DNA of 64,000 bases from Terrimonas sp937888905 (lineage in GTDB: Bacteria > Bacteroidota > Bacteroidia > Chitinophagales > Chitinophagaceae). The stretch lies in NCBI GenBank assembly GCA_937888905.1, contig CALATA010000010.1, positions 1 through 64,000 on the forward strand. Reading direction: 5' to 3'. Of the stretch, positions 16,925 to 25,820 are shown in pieces. The position numbers and the translations under genes were made by a program. The first letter of the stretch is position 1; each line of letters starts with the position of its first letter. The notes under the pieces are model-generated. The model made no database searches and was not told where the DNA came from. It saw nothing but the letters and a program-made list of their open reading frames with translations.

Positions 16925-18616
16925 ATGCGGAAAATTTTGTTTTTGATGGGATTGGTAGCCGGCACTGTCGCTAACGCCCAGGATACAGCGCGCGCAGAGG
17001 CCGCTGTTTCAAGTGCAACGGTTTATTTTGGCTATGGTGCGGAACTGACGCATCAGTCGAAAGTGACGATAACGGCTAATACCCGCACCATCGTGATCGG
17101 GCAACTGGCCACCAGCATCGATATAAACAGTTTGCAGATCAGTTGCCCGGAAGACGTGGCCCTGTTATCACATAAATATTCCGTGTACACACCGGAATTG
17201 CCTCCGATGGTCAAAACACCGGAATACCGGAAGATAGAAGACAGTATAACGGCGATTCAACAGGACAACAGCCGTATTCAAAACCAGATCAGTATTCAGC
17301 GGGAGATACTCGAAAAAACCGGCAAACTGATCGAAACCACGGTAAGTGTGGGCGGCAACAAACCTGTAACCAGCGAGGATGTGCTCAAACTGGTCGAATA
17401 CTACAACGCAAAAATTGAAAAAGCGAAGAACAGCATTTATCAATACGAGCAGACGATTATAGCCTCCAACCGCCGCATGAGTGAATTGCAGGTCCGTTTA
17501 AATGAGTTGCAGCAACTGGCTCCGAAACGTGCTCCCTCATACGGACAAATCATTTTGCAGGTGATCAGCAAACGATCCGGTGAAATACCTGTTGCACTTT
17601 CCTACTATACCAATAATGCGGGATGGACGCCGGTATATGATATCCGGGTAAATTCAAAAACCAACAAAGTGAAACTGGTATACAAGGCGGCGCTTACGCA
17701 GACGACCGGTATATTCTGGAAAAAAACAAAACTTACACTGAGCACCGGCACGCCGAGTTTTGGTACCAATGCACCAGTGCTGGCTCCCTGGTTCCTGCAG
17801 ATATATGTACCGGGTATTTATACAGACCTGCAGCGTCGCGCGGCGGTAGGCAATGCCACCCGGAATGTGGTGCAATCGTACGGAGATGATAAGGCTTTGT
17901 CAGAAGTGGTTGTTACCGGTTATAACCAGCAATATAAGCTGGAAAAATCTGCCCAGACGATCGATCCCAGTACGCTGCAGTCTTATACAACGCTCAATGA
18001 AGGTCAGCTCAATACGAATTTCGAAATCGATCTTCCCTATGATATTGAAAGCGATGGCCAGTTGCATAGCGTGTCGATCAAAGACGAAGAAATCAACTGT
18101 CTCCTTAAAAACTACGCAGTGCCCCGTGCGGACAAAGAAGCTTACCTGATGGCGGAGATTGCGAACTGGCAGAATCTTGATCTGCTGCCTGGCGATGCCA
18201 ATATCATTATGGATGAAACCTATGTAGGCAAATCGGTAATCGACCCCAACACAACGGCGGATACGTTGAACCTGTCATTGGGCAAAGACAAACGTATAGC
18301 GGTAAAAAGATCATTGGTAAAAGAATTGAGCAGTCTGAAAACAAGCGGCCGTGATACGAAGCAGACCTTTACCTATGAGATCATTGTGAAGAACAATAAA
18401 CTCACCGATGTGAACCTCTTGCTGAAAGATCAGTATCCGCTGAGTACGATTAAGGAAGTGGAAGTGAAGCTCGAGGACGATGGCAATGCCGCTGTGAACG
18501 AGGAGACGGGCGTACTCACCTGGAAAATCGATCTGAAACCCGGAGAAAGTAAACGAGTACGGTTTACGTATACGGTGAAATATCCGAAAGACAAGAAGAT
18601 TGTTAACCTGAAATAA
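16925..18616 (+). CDS. DUF4139 (mucoidy inhibitor-like) secreted protein
   Basis: 563 residues from the ATG at 16925; nine upstream codons are open but not signal-like. A signal peptide (MRKILFLMGLVAGTVANAQ) precedes an N-terminal beta domain (DUF4140 type), a coiled coil (about 100-200, RKIEDSITAIQQDNSRIQNQ) and the C-terminal DUF4139 beta region (GWTPVYDIRV, YEIIVKNNK, YTVKYPKDKKI). An unusual insert (about 320-350) contains SEVVVTGYN, the linker motif typical of SusC-type TonB receptors. It is probably periplasmic or outer-membrane associated. The function is not known. Confidence 0.85.
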   Translation: MRKILFLMGLVAGTVANAQDTARAEAAVSSATVYFGYGAELTHQSKVTITANTRTIVIGQLATSIDINSLQISCPEDVALLSHKYSVYTPELPPMVKTPEYRKIEDSITAIQQDNSRIQNQISIQREILEKTGKLIETTVSVGGNKPVTSEDVLKLVEYYNAKIEKAKNSIYQYEQTIIASNRRMSELQVRLNELQQLAPKRAPSYGQIILQVISKRSGEIPVALSYYTNNAGWTPVYDIRVNSKTNKVKLVYKAALTQTTGIFWKKTKLTLSTGTPSFGTNAPVLAPWFLQIYVPGIYTDLQRRAAVGNATRNVVQSYGDDKALSEVVVTGYNQQYKLEKSAQTIDPSTLQSYTTLNEGQLNTNFEIDLPYDIESDGQLHSVSIKDEEINCLLKNYAVPRADKEAYLMAEIANWQNLDLLPGDANIIMDETYVGKSVIDPNTTADTLNLSLGKDKRIAVKRSLVKELSSLKTSGRDTKQTFTYEIIVKNNKLTDVNLLLKDQYPLSTIKEVEVKLEDDGNAAVNEETGVLTWKIDLKPGESKRVRFTYTVKYPKDKKIVNLK

Positions 18617-18617
18617 C

Positions 18618-18645
18618 AAGAAAGCCCCGCACGCGGGGCTTTCTT
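18618..18645 (+). terminator. terminator of the DUF4139 gene
   Basis: A perfect AAGAAAGCCCCGC/GCGGGGCTTTCTT hairpin directly after the stop codon. The T tail is weak. Confidence 0.75.
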
Positions 18646-18742
18646 AATGTGAAAATGTGCCATTCGGAATGTGTAAATGTGGAAATGGCTGTGGTTATTT
18701 TTTTTCATTTTCACATTTCCATATTTACACATTTGCACATTC
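18646..18742. repeat. inverted pair of AAATGTG word repeats
   Basis: GTGAAAATGTG...AAATGTGGAAATG (18649-18690) is matched in inverse orientation by CATTTTCACATTTCC and ACACATTTGCACATT (18705-18742). Related words occur at 53052-53112. Confidence 0.6.
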
Positions 18743-18744
18743 TG

Positions 18745-18752
18745 TATTTTCG
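18745..18752 (+). promoter_or_regulatory. -7 box variant TATTTTCG of the RNA methyltransferase gene
   Basis: One base from TAnnTTTG, ending 3 nt before the ATG at 18756. Confidence 0.45.
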
Positions 18753-18755
18753 CGG

Positions 18756-19286
18756 ATGCGAAAATTGTCCATGGACGAATTGGGCCGGATGTCGCCGGAA
18801 GAATTCAGGCAGGCTTCGAAAATTCCGGTTGTGGTGGTACTGGAAAATATCCGGAGCGCCTATAATGTGGGAAGCGTATTCAGAACCTGTGATGCGTTTC
18901 TGATCGAAGCCATTTACCTGATCGGATATACCGGATGTCCACCTCATAAAGAAATACGCAAAACCGCGCTGGGTGCGGAGGAAACCGTGACCTGGAAACA
19001 TTTTGCACGCAGTTCCGAAGCAATCGGAGAACTGAAAGCGGCGGGGTACCGTGTGTTTGCGGTGGAACAGGCCGAGAATAGTATTGCTCTTCACAAGACT
19101 GCTTTGCTGACCGAAGCGCCGCTGGCCGTGATATTCGGCAACGAGGTGACGGGTGTGGAGCAGGCTACCATTGGTGAATGTGAAGGATGTATTGAAATTC
19201 CGCAATTGGGCATGAAACATTCCCTCAATATTGCCACGGCCGCCGGGGTGGTGTTATGGGAGCTTGTGCGCAGCCGCCTCGACTAA
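18756..19286 (+). CDS. TrmH/SpoU-family RNA methyltransferase
   Basis: 176 residues from the ATG at 18756; the frame stays open upstream through the repeat but is not protein-like there. SPOUT-fold motifs are present: motif 1 VLENIRSAYNVGSVFRTCDAF, motif 2 PLAVIFGNEVTGV and motif 3 IEIPQLGMKHSLNIATAAGVV. It carries no extra RNA-binding domain. These enzymes 2'-O-methylate tRNA or rRNA; the short form resembles TrmL or TrmH, but the target nucleotide cannot be read from sequence. Confidence 0.9.
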   Translation: MRKLSMDELGRMSPEEFRQASKIPVVVVLENIRSAYNVGSVFRTCDAFLIEAIYLIGYTGCPPHKEIRKTALGAEETVTWKHFARSSEAIGELKAAGYRVFAVEQAENSIALHKTALLTEAPLAVIFGNEVTGVEQATIGECEGCIEIPQLGMKHSLNIATAAGVVLWELVRSRLD

Positions 19287-19306
19287 ATCGCATTATCAAA
19301 TAGCGC

Positions 19307-19314
19307 TAACTTTG
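19307..19314 (+). promoter_or_regulatory. -7 box TAACTTTG of the UbiA-family gene
   Basis: An exact TAnnTTTG match that ends 4 nt before the start codon. Confidence 0.65.
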
Positions 19315-19318
19315 CCGC

Positions 19319-20260
19319 ATGTCCACAACGAGCCGTTATCTCAGCCTGATTAAATTTTCCCACACCATTTTTGCTATGCCTTTTGCGCTGATCGGGTTTT
19401 TCCTGGGCATCAGTCTCACGGGCAGGGAAGTGTTTACGGCTTCGGGCGGATTGTTATACACGCCGGATTCATTGCTGGGCCAGTTGGAGGCGGGCGCGGC
19501 ACCCTGGCTGGTGGCAAAATACCTGGGATTGGTGATTTTATGTATGGTATTCGCGCGCAGCGCGGCCATGGCTTTTAACCGCTACCTCGATCGTGAATTT
19601 GATGCGAAAAATCCGCGTACGGCGGTACGTGAAATACCCGCCGGGGCATTGAAGGCATCGCACGTGGGATGGTTTACGTTGATCAGCAGCCTGCTTTTTA
19701 TCGCTTGTACATTTTTTATTAACCGGTTATGTTTTTTTCTCTCGCCTGTTGCGCTTGCCGTGATACTGGGGTATAGTTATACGAAACGTTTTACGCCGCT
19801 TTGCCACCTGATACTCGGCATCGGTTTGTCGCTGGCACCGATCGGGGCTTACCTGGCGGTGACCGGACAATTTGCCTTGCTGCCCTTGTTGTTTTCCTTT
19901 GCCGTGATCTGTTGGGTAAGTGGTTTTGATATTATTTACGCCTTGCAGGACGAAGAATTTGACCGTTCGCAGCAATTGTATTCCATTCCTTCATGGTTAG
20001 GTAAAGCACGTGCCTTGCGCGTGTCGGAACTATTGCACGGCATTAGTGCGGGTTGTGTGATCGCGGCAGGCTTTTATGGTCATTTCGGATGGCTGTACTG
20101 GACAGGATTTGTGGTGTTTGCCGGCATGCTCTTGTACCAGCATTCCATCGTCAAACCGACTGATCTGCGTCGTGTTAACCTGGCATTTATGACGGCGAAT
20201 GGCATTGCTTCAGTGGTGTTTGCGGTGTTTGTGATTGCGGATTTGTGGTTTAACAGGTGA
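19319..20260 (+). CDS. UbiA-family prenyltransferase
   Basis: 313 residues with about eight to nine membrane helices. Two Asp-rich prenyl-diphosphate motifs are visible: NRYLDREFDAKNPRT (first, N-x3-D-x3-D) and YALQDEEFD (second). The family attaches polyprenyl chains to aromatic rings. The Asn-Arg-Asp form resembles the 4-hydroxybenzoate type and its menaquinone-route relative MqnP rather than MenA. As Bacteroidota respire with menaquinone, an MqnP role is plausible but not shown by the neighbours. Confidence 0.85.
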   Translation: MSTTSRYLSLIKFSHTIFAMPFALIGFFLGISLTGREVFTASGGLLYTPDSLLGQLEAGAAPWLVAKYLGLVILCMVFARSAAMAFNRYLDREFDAKNPRTAVREIPAGALKASHVGWFTLISSLLFIACTFFINRLCFFLSPVALAVILGYSYTKRFTPLCHLILGIGLSLAPIGAYLAVTGQFALLPLLFSFAVICWVSGFDIIYALQDEEFDRSQQLYSIPSWLGKARALRVSELLHGISAGCVIAAGFYGHFGWLYWTGFVVFAGMLLYQHSIVKPTDLRRVNLAFMTANGIASVVFAVFVIADLWFNR

Positions 20261-20387
20261 ATGGTCAATTGTGAAATGGTGAATAGTGAATGAGTGACCC
20301 TGGTTCGTGTATACACGAACCAACAACCGGCTCTTCTGCCTCCAACCTAAGACTTAAAGCTTATTACTTAAAACTAACTACTCAAAA
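20258..20387. repeat. gap with dispersed repeats and a perfect palindrome
   Basis: It contains GTGAATGGTCAATTGTGAAATGG-type words (20258-20292), then a perfect palindrome (20301-20322) whose core is GGTTCGTGTATACACGAACC. ACTTAAAGCTTATTACTTAAAACT-type words follow (20350-20380). The palindrome recurs at 98-137 and 35247-35268. Confidence 0.65.
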
Positions 20388-20801
20388 ATGGCTCGCATAA
20401 TGGCATTGGATTACGGAATGAAGCGCACCGGCATCGCCGTTACGGACCCATTGAAGATCATTGCCACGGGATTGACAACGGTGGATACCCCTAAACTGAT
20501 GGACTACCTGAAAGACTACCTGCAGCGCGAACAGGTGGAACGCGTACTCATCGGTTATCCGCTCAACCTCGACGATACGCATACGCATGCCACACCGCTG
20601 GTAGAGAAATTTATAGAAACGTTTACGAAGCTATATCCGGCCATGCCCGTTGAGAAAGTAGACGAACGGTTTACTTCCAAAATGGCCAAAAATGCCATGC
20701 TCGAAATGGGCTTGCGCAAAAAGCAGCGCCGCGATAAGGGATTGGTAGATGAAATAGCGGCTACCATCATGTTGCAGGATCATCTCCGCAATCATTACTG
20801 A
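20388..20801 (+). CDS. ruvX: RuvX (YqgF) nuclease-fold protein
   Basis: 137 residues, the normal size. RNase H-fold motifs are visible: the first catalytic Asp in ALDYGMKRTGIAV, the glycine-rich VLIGYPLNLD, VDERFTS, and the final Asp in GLVDEIAATIMLQDHL. YqgF/RuvX is a predicted Holliday junction resolvase and is implicated in pre-16S rRNA 5' processing. It lies upstream of def. Confidence 0.93.
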   Translation: MARIMALDYGMKRTGIAVTDPLKIIATGLTTVDTPKLMDYLKDYLQREQVERVLIGYPLNLDDTHTHATPLVEKFIETFTKLYPAMPVEKVDERFTSKMAKNAMLEMGLRKKQRRDKGLVDEIAATIMLQDHLRNHY

Positions 20802-20803
20802 CC

Positions 20804-20834
20804 TTTGCCGGTAAGCGCGGAATCTTTACCTTTG
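20804..20834 (+). promoter_or_regulatory. promoter of def
   Basis: -33 TTTG (20804-20807) and -7 TACCTTTG (20827-20834) with a 19-nt spacer. It lies just after the ruvX stop codon, so def can be transcribed independently. Confidence 0.7.
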
Positions 20835-20860
20835 CAGCTTCGCAAAGAAGCAAACGATCC

Positions 20861-21439
20861 ATGATTTTATCCATTGTAGCATACGGGCATCCCGTTCTGA
20901 GAAAAGTAGCCAGCGATATCAGCGCCGATTATCCCGGTCTCGGTAAACTGATCGAAGACATGTGGGAAACCATGTATGCCAGCAATGGGGTAGGGCTCGC
21001 CGCACCCCAGATCAACCGCGATATCCGCCTCTTTGTGGTAGACACCGCCCAGATGTTCGACAACATGGACGAAGACGAAAAAGCCGAATACCCCGGCGAT
21101 CCGGGCCTCAAAGCGGTATTCATCAACGCGCACATTGTGGAACTGAGCGGAGATAAATGGTCTTACAACGAAGGCTGTCTCAGTATTCCCAAAATCCGCG
21201 AAGACGTAAACCGCGAAGAATCCGTGACCCTCGATTACCTCGACGAACAATTCCAGCCTCATCAAAAAACATTCACCGGCCTCACCGCCCGCGTGATCCT
21301 TCATGAATATGATCACATCGATGGTAAATTATTCATCGATCACCTCTCTCCGCTCAAACGCAAACTCATGAAAGGCAAACTTACCGACATCTCCAAAGGA
21401 AAGATCCGCGTGGATTATAAGATGACTTTTCCCGGCTAG
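20861..21439 (+). CDS. def: peptide deformylase
   Basis: 192 residues. The three deformylase motifs are intact: GVGLAAPQ, EGCLSIP with the metal-binding Cys, and HEYDH with the two metal His and catalytic Glu. It removes the N-formyl group from nascent proteins and requires Fe2+. A short acidic insert (about 65-80, FDNMDEDEKAEYPGDPG) is usual for Bacteroidota forms. Confidence 0.97.
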   Translation: MILSIVAYGHPVLRKVASDISADYPGLGKLIEDMWETMYASNGVGLAAPQINRDIRLFVVDTAQMFDNMDEDEKAEYPGDPGLKAVFINAHIVELSGDKWSYNEGCLSIPKIREDVNREESVTLDYLDEQFQPHQKTFTGLTARVILHEYDHIDGKLFIDHLSPLKRKLMKGKLTDISKGKIRVDYKMTFPG

Positions 21440-21440
21440 A

Positions 21441-21517
21441 CTGATTTGAAAATTTGATGATTTGATAATCTCGGTAGATCAACTTTCAAATTTTCAAATC
21501 ATCAAATTCTCAAATCG
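21441..21517. repeat. inverted pair of AATTTGATGATTTG words
   Basis: ATTTGAAAATTTGATGATTTGA (21444-21465) is matched by TTTCAAATTTTCAAATCATCAAATT (21483-21507). The two can fold into a long AT-rich hairpin after def. Confidence 0.65.
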
Positions 21518-21582
21518 GCATTTTTACCGCTTCGTAGTATTTTTTCTTTAAAAAATAAGTGAAAAATCACATAAATGGGGTA

Positions 21583-21612
21583 TTGCTGCCCTCTTAAGAC
21601 CCCGTATTTTTG
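21583..21612 (+). promoter_or_regulatory. promoter of fibre module 1
   Basis: TTG (21583-21585) and -7 TATTTTTG (21605-21612) with a 19-nt spacer. A leader of about 75 nt precedes the ATG at 21690. Confidence 0.65.
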
Positions 21613-21689
21613 CTTCAGCCATTACCTCTCACCATTGCCTGTTCCCAGGCGAGGATAACCATACCATGTAACCATTTAAACCCGTCTCA

Positions 21690-22247
21690 ATGAGGAAACC
21701 TCTACTTTCCTTCCTGGCAACATTTCTTGCTATGTCTCTCTGTTATGCCCAGTCGGTCACTCCGGCAACGTTCAACGTTGCGGGCGGCAGTTACGACAAC
21801 CCTTCATCTTATCACCGTTTCGAATGGAGTTTTGGAGAGATGCTGGCGATCTCTACGATCAAACCAGCCGACAGTGCCGTGATCGTTACGCAGGGTGTAT
21901 TACAACCCTGCACCGACAAGATCGGCAACTCTCCGATGACGTTGTTGTTCGAAAAAGGTGATTACCGTTTGTTCCCCAACCCCACTACAGGGAAGTTCGA
22001 AGTGAGCTTTTTTGTGCGTGAGACCGGGCGCATGTCCCTGCAACTGGTGGATGCCACCGGTCGTGTATTGGAAAAGCGAAGCTACCAGTACAACGGCTGC
22101 TGCCGCATCGACCTGTTTGACCTGAGTGCGCGCCCCGACGGGTTGTACTTCGTGATCGCCGATCTGAAGCCCGACCGTGTACGTCCGGGCGACAACATCG
22201 AAGTGATCCGTCACAGCGGTCTGAAAGTTTTGAAGATGTCTAACTGA
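21690..22247 (+). CDS. T9SS type A sorting-domain protein (module 1)
   Basis: 185 residues. A signal peptide ends near YAQ (21). A short conserved region follows (YHRFEWSFGEM, VIVTQGVLQPC), then a type A T9SS C-terminal domain with RLFPNPTTGKFEV, LVDATGRVL and DGLYFVIA. The protein should cross the outer membrane through the type IX system. Small proteins with this VTQG(V/L)LQP head are common in Bacteroidota, often beside fibre-like genes. From codon 27 onward it reads as identical to the module 2 copy at 25821. Confidence 0.87.
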   Translation: MRKPLLSFLATFLAMSLCYAQSVTPATFNVAGGSYDNPSSYHRFEWSFGEMLAISTIKPADSAVIVTQGVLQPCTDKIGNSPMTLLFEKGDYRLFPNPTTGKFEVSFFVRETGRMSLQLVDATGRVLEKRSYQYNGCCRIDLFDLSARPDGLYFVIADLKPDRVRPGDNIEVIRHSGLKVLKMSN

Positions 22248-22998
22248 TCCAACCATTAACCCAACACTAATTACGAAAACAATGAAAAGAAGTTATTTGC
22301 TGCTGCTCACGTTGTTGTGCGCAGCTTACACCAGCGTATTTGCTCAGGCACCCGCGCTGTTCAATTACCAGGGCGTTGCCCGCAACCCCGTTGGCAACGT
22401 ACTGGCCAACAAAAACATCACGGTACGTTTAACTATTCATGATGGCACTTCATCAGGGCCGTCTGTGTACAGCGAAACAAGAACGATGACCACCAATGCG
22501 TTTGGCCTGTTTAATATTTTAGTGGGCAGCGCAGGTGCGTCCAACGTTACCGGCACTATCCCCGGTGTAAACTGGCTGGTGGGTGATAAATTTTTACAGG
22601 TAGAAATAGATCCGGAAGGGGGCAGTGCGTTTATCAATGTTGGCACCAGCCAGCTCGCCTCTGTTCCTTATGCGTTCACGGCTGGCACGGCTACTCCGGG
22701 CGGTCCTGCCGGTGGCGACCTGAGCGGCACTTATCCCAATCCCACAGTAGCACGTTTGCAAGGTCGTCCTGTGGCCAACGTAGCGCCTGCTGCGGGTCAG
22801 GCTTTGGTATGGAGCACGGTAAACAGCCGCTGGGAACCAGGTGCAGCCCTGCCTTCCGGTCCGGCCGGTGGCGACCTGAGCGGCACTTATCCCAATCCCA
22901 CCGTAGCACGTTTGCAAGGACGTCCGTTTACCAACGTGGCACCTGCCAATGGTCAGACGATTGTATGGAACGGAACCACCAATACCTGGGAGCCGGGT
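21768..22998 (+). repeat. 1231-bp duplicated block, copy 1
   Basis: By reading, it is identical to 25899-27129 at a constant offset of 4131 bp. It covers most of the T9SS gene, the 34-bp intergenic gap and the first 239 codons of the fibre gene. Identity stops abruptly at both ends, within coding sequence. Confidence 0.9.
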
Positions 22999-25149
22999 AA
23001 CGGCGCTGCCACAACGTTGGTGTTGCCGTTCGCCGCTACCGAAAACAATCCTGCTACACTTTTCTCTATTACGAATAATGGTGATGGCACTTCCATCGAA
23101 GGCATCAATAACACCACTACGTCAAGCATTGCTGCGGTACGTGGTATTGTAAACAGTACAACACCCGGCGGATTTTCTTCTGCTGTGCGTGGTATCAACA
23201 ACGGTACCGGTGGTCTGGGTATCGGCGTATGGGGCAGTCAGGCCGGCAGCGGCTGGGGTGTGTACGGCGTAACGCCGAATGGTCTGGGTGTATATGGTAA
23301 CGCAAGCGGTAGCGGTACAGGTGTGTATGCGAATAGCAATAGCGGAACGGGCCTGACGGCTACGTCCAATAATGGAACTGCTGCCAGTATTTCAATTTTC
23401 AACAATGCCAACAACAACAACGTATTGGATGCCAATACTACGGGTAATGGCACCGTGATCAATGTAAGTACTACCGGCAATGGTGCAGGTGTGTTTTCCA
23501 ATACCGGTGCAGGTTTTGCCGTTCACGGTATTACCAGTCAACAAACATCCGCTGGCATCATTGGTGATAATAACGGCGCAGGCGAAGCGGTAGTAGGGCG
23601 AACCACATCTGATATTGCGGGTGCCGTAGTAGGCCGCAACGATGGCGGTGGTTATGGTGTACGCGGCTTCGTGGCTACCAATACCTCCGGAACTGCCGTC
23701 GGCGTATTGGGACAAATTGGTCTCAACAACAGCACAGGCCGTGCAGGTCGTTTTCAAAACTTCAATCAGTCGAATGAATTCAACACGTTTGAAGTAGAAA
23801 CAAACAGCAACGGCAATATCCCGGATAATACTGAAGGCAATGCCGGTTCATTCCTTGTAGATAATACGAACAGTGTGTCTGCAGGTGTGCGAAGCGAAGT
23901 GAAATCAATATTCGGCAACTTTGGTGCTGCCGGTATATTCGGTGTTTCTTCCGGAACAGGTGGTTTTGCCGGTCTTTTCCATTCATCTAATCCTGCCGGC
24001 AACGGCAGCACAGTAGTGGCTATCAATGACGGTAATGGAAATGCCATACGCGCGAATGCTATCGACGGCAATGCCGTGGAAGCAAACGTAGATGATGCGG
24101 GCACAGCCGTATACGGATGGGTACCTACTTTCTCCGACGAGGGACAAGCCGCACGTTTCGAGCATTTCAGCGAAGACAATGAGGAAACGGTGGTATCGGT
24201 AAAAACCGTGGGCAATGGCACTGCACTATCTTCTTTTGTTGACCGTACTACTGGTACTTCGCCTGCTGTAAAAGGTGAAGTGAATTCCATTTTTGCCAAC
24301 TTCGGTACAGCGGGCATTTATGGTGTGTCATCCGGCACGGGCGGTTATGCCGGTCTCTTTTATTCTTCCAATCCCGGAGGTAACGGTCCTGCGGTACTGG
24401 CATTGACGGAAGGCGCCGGTAATGGTATCACTGCCAATGCAGGCGGTAACGGTGATGGGATCGAAGCTTCCTGCGATGGAAGCGGTAACGCTGTTTCAGG
24501 ATTCATACCTAATTTCGGTACCGGTAAAGCCGGACGTTTTGCCAACTTTAATAGTGCCAATGGTCAGCCTGTTGTTCATATCACGACAACCGGTACCGGT
24601 AGCGGAATGCTGATCAATCACCAGGGTCCTTCAGGCAACGTTGCCGTGTTCCAGAGTGCCAGCGCAAACGTTGCTCGTATCAATAAAGCGGGCAAGGGCT
24701 TCTTCAACGATGGTGTGCAGTCAAGTGGTGCTGACGTAGCTGAATATTTCGATGTGGAAGGCAGTCTTCAACAATACGAAACCGGTGATGTACTCGTGAT
24801 CTCCGTTAACTCCGATCGGAAAGTGGAAAAATCTTCCGAGCCATATTCTACACTGGTATCCGGTGTATACGCAACCAAGCCAGGTATTTTACTTTCTGAG
24901 AAAAGTGCCACAGATGGTGATCATAGCGACATGGTACCCATGGGTGTGATCGGTGTTATTCCTACCAAGGTTTGCCTCGAAGGTGGCGCTATCCGCCGCG
25001 GCGATCTGCTGGTTACTTCTTCCATTCCCGGCGTGGCCATGAAAGCCGATCTGGATAAAGTAAAAGTAGGACAGGTGATTGGTAAAGCACTCGAAGGTTA
25101 TGATGGTCAAAACACCGGCAAGATCAAAGTTCTGGTAAGCATTAAGTAA
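22282..25149 (+). CDS. very large secreted fibre-like repeat protein (module 1)
   Basis: 955 residues with a signal peptide (to about 22). Residues 23-130 form a conserved head (FNYQGVARNPVGNVLANKNI, GLFNILVG, ASVPYAF). Two linker repeats GGDLSGTYPNPTVARLQGRP (about 144 and 197) follow. Then comes a long Gly/Asn/Ser/Thr-rich stretch of short beta-helix-like turns (GVWGSQAGSGWGVYG, GVYGNASGSGTGVYAN). The conserved C-terminal domain of about 140 residues (GADVAEYFDVEG, PMGVIGVIPTKVCLEGGAIR, IPGVAMKAD) resembles ends of phage tail-spike-like proteins. No T9SS domain is seen. It is probably a trimeric surface fibre or adhesin. Confidence 0.75.
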   Translation: MKRSYLLLLTLLCAAYTSVFAQAPALFNYQGVARNPVGNVLANKNITVRLTIHDGTSSGPSVYSETRTMTTNAFGLFNILVGSAGASNVTGTIPGVNWLVGDKFLQVEIDPEGGSAFINVGTSQLASVPYAFTAGTATPGGPAGGDLSGTYPNPTVARLQGRPVANVAPAAGQALVWSTVNSRWEPGAALPSGPAGGDLSGTYPNPTVARLQGRPFTNVAPANGQTIVWNGTTNTWEPGNGAATTLVLPFAATENNPATLFSITNNGDGTSIEGINNTTTSSIAAVRGIVNSTTPGGFSSAVRGINNGTGGLGIGVWGSQAGSGWGVYGVTPNGLGVYGNASGSGTGVYANSNSGTGLTATSNNGTAASISIFNNANNNNVLDANTTGNGTVINVSTTGNGAGVFSNTGAGFAVHGITSQQTSAGIIGDNNGAGEAVVGRTTSDIAGAVVGRNDGGGYGVRGFVATNTSGTAVGVLGQIGLNNSTGRAGRFQNFNQSNEFNTFEVETNSNGNIPDNTEGNAGSFLVDNTNSVSAGVRSEVKSIFGNFGAAGIFGVSSGTGGFAGLFHSSNPAGNGSTVVAINDGNGNAIRANAIDGNAVEANVDDAGTAVYGWVPTFSDEGQAARFEHFSEDNEETVVSVKTVGNGTALSSFVDRTTGTSPAVKGEVNSIFANFGTAGIYGVSSGTGGYAGLFYSSNPGGNGPAVLALTEGAGNGITANAGGNGDGIEASCDGSGNAVSGFIPNFGTGKAGRFANFNSANGQPVVHITTTGTGSGMLINHQGPSGNVAVFQSASANVARINKAGKGFFNDGVQSSGADVAEYFDVEGSLQQYETGDVLVISVNSDRKVEKSSEPYSTLVSGVYATKPGILLSEKSATDGDHSDMVPMGVIGVIPTKVCLEGGAIRRGDLLVTSSIPGVAMKADLDKVKVGQVIGKALEGYDGQNTGKIKVLVSIK

Positions 25150-25169
25150 TCATCAAAAGCAATAATAGC

Positions 25170-25607
25170 ATGCAAAAGAAATTATATAAATACCTGCTGG
25201 CCGCAACATTATCAGTTGCCGCTCTTGCAGTACAGGCACAGAAAACCGAAACCGGAGAAAGTCCGCGCAAGTTGTATGTAGAAAACAAAATGCCCGGATT
25301 GCAGTATGCTCTGGCAAGCACGGCCAAAAGAAGCAGTGGCTCAAAAAAAACATACCAGGGAGCAAGTCTTCGCCATGAGATCGAAGAAGGCAAAATGGGT
25401 ATGCCTGTAAAAAAAGGTGGTAACGCTACTGCTAACAATACCCCTAAACGTTCAACAGAAAAAGTTTCATTACCGAGTGATCAGCCGGCAACGGAAAAGA
25501 AGGTTCAGCTACCTGAACCTTTCACCCCAACGCAGGAAGATCCCGCACAGCCTTCCAATGAAACGAAGCAAGATAAACCGGCAGCAGCTCCTGCCGCATC
25601 GAAGTAA
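25170..25607 (+). CDS. small secreted Pro/Ala/Lys-rich protein (module 1)
   Basis: 145 residues. A signal peptide ends at VQAQ (about 24). The rest is polar and low in complexity, ending in a Pro/Ala/Lys/Gln-rich tail (PSNETKQDKPAAAPAASK) that looks disordered. It starts 20 bp after the fibre gene and is the third gene of the module. Module 2 has a counterpart at 29283 of the same character but little direct similarity. The function is unknown; a periplasmic spacer or partner of the fibre is possible. Confidence 0.7.
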   Translation: MQKKLYKYLLAATLSVAALAVQAQKTETGESPRKLYVENKMPGLQYALASTAKRSSGSKKTYQGASLRHEIEEGKMGMPVKKGGNATANNTPKRSTEKVSLPSDQPATEKKVQLPEPFTPTQEDPAQPSNETKQDKPAAAPAASK

Positions 25608-25640
25608 GTAAGAAGGAGCCGATAGTTTCATCATTTGCGA

Positions 25641-25677
25641 AAGAGCGGGTACGTCGGTAGCGTACCCGTCTCTTATT
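25641..25677 (+). terminator. probable terminator after fibre module 1
   Basis: A GAGCGGGTACG/CGTACCCGTCTC hairpin followed by TTATTTAC. The tail is weak. Confidence 0.55.
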
Positions 25678-25820
25678 TACTACAAACAGGTAAGTTTCTG
25701 TATAGAGAAAATATTTACTTTTATATCGTTAAGACTCCTTCGTTCACCTTATGTTCTATAAGGTTTGTTTTTCCGGCAGGTTAGTAGCACAACCATTAAT
25801 TAACCATTTAAACCGCTTGT

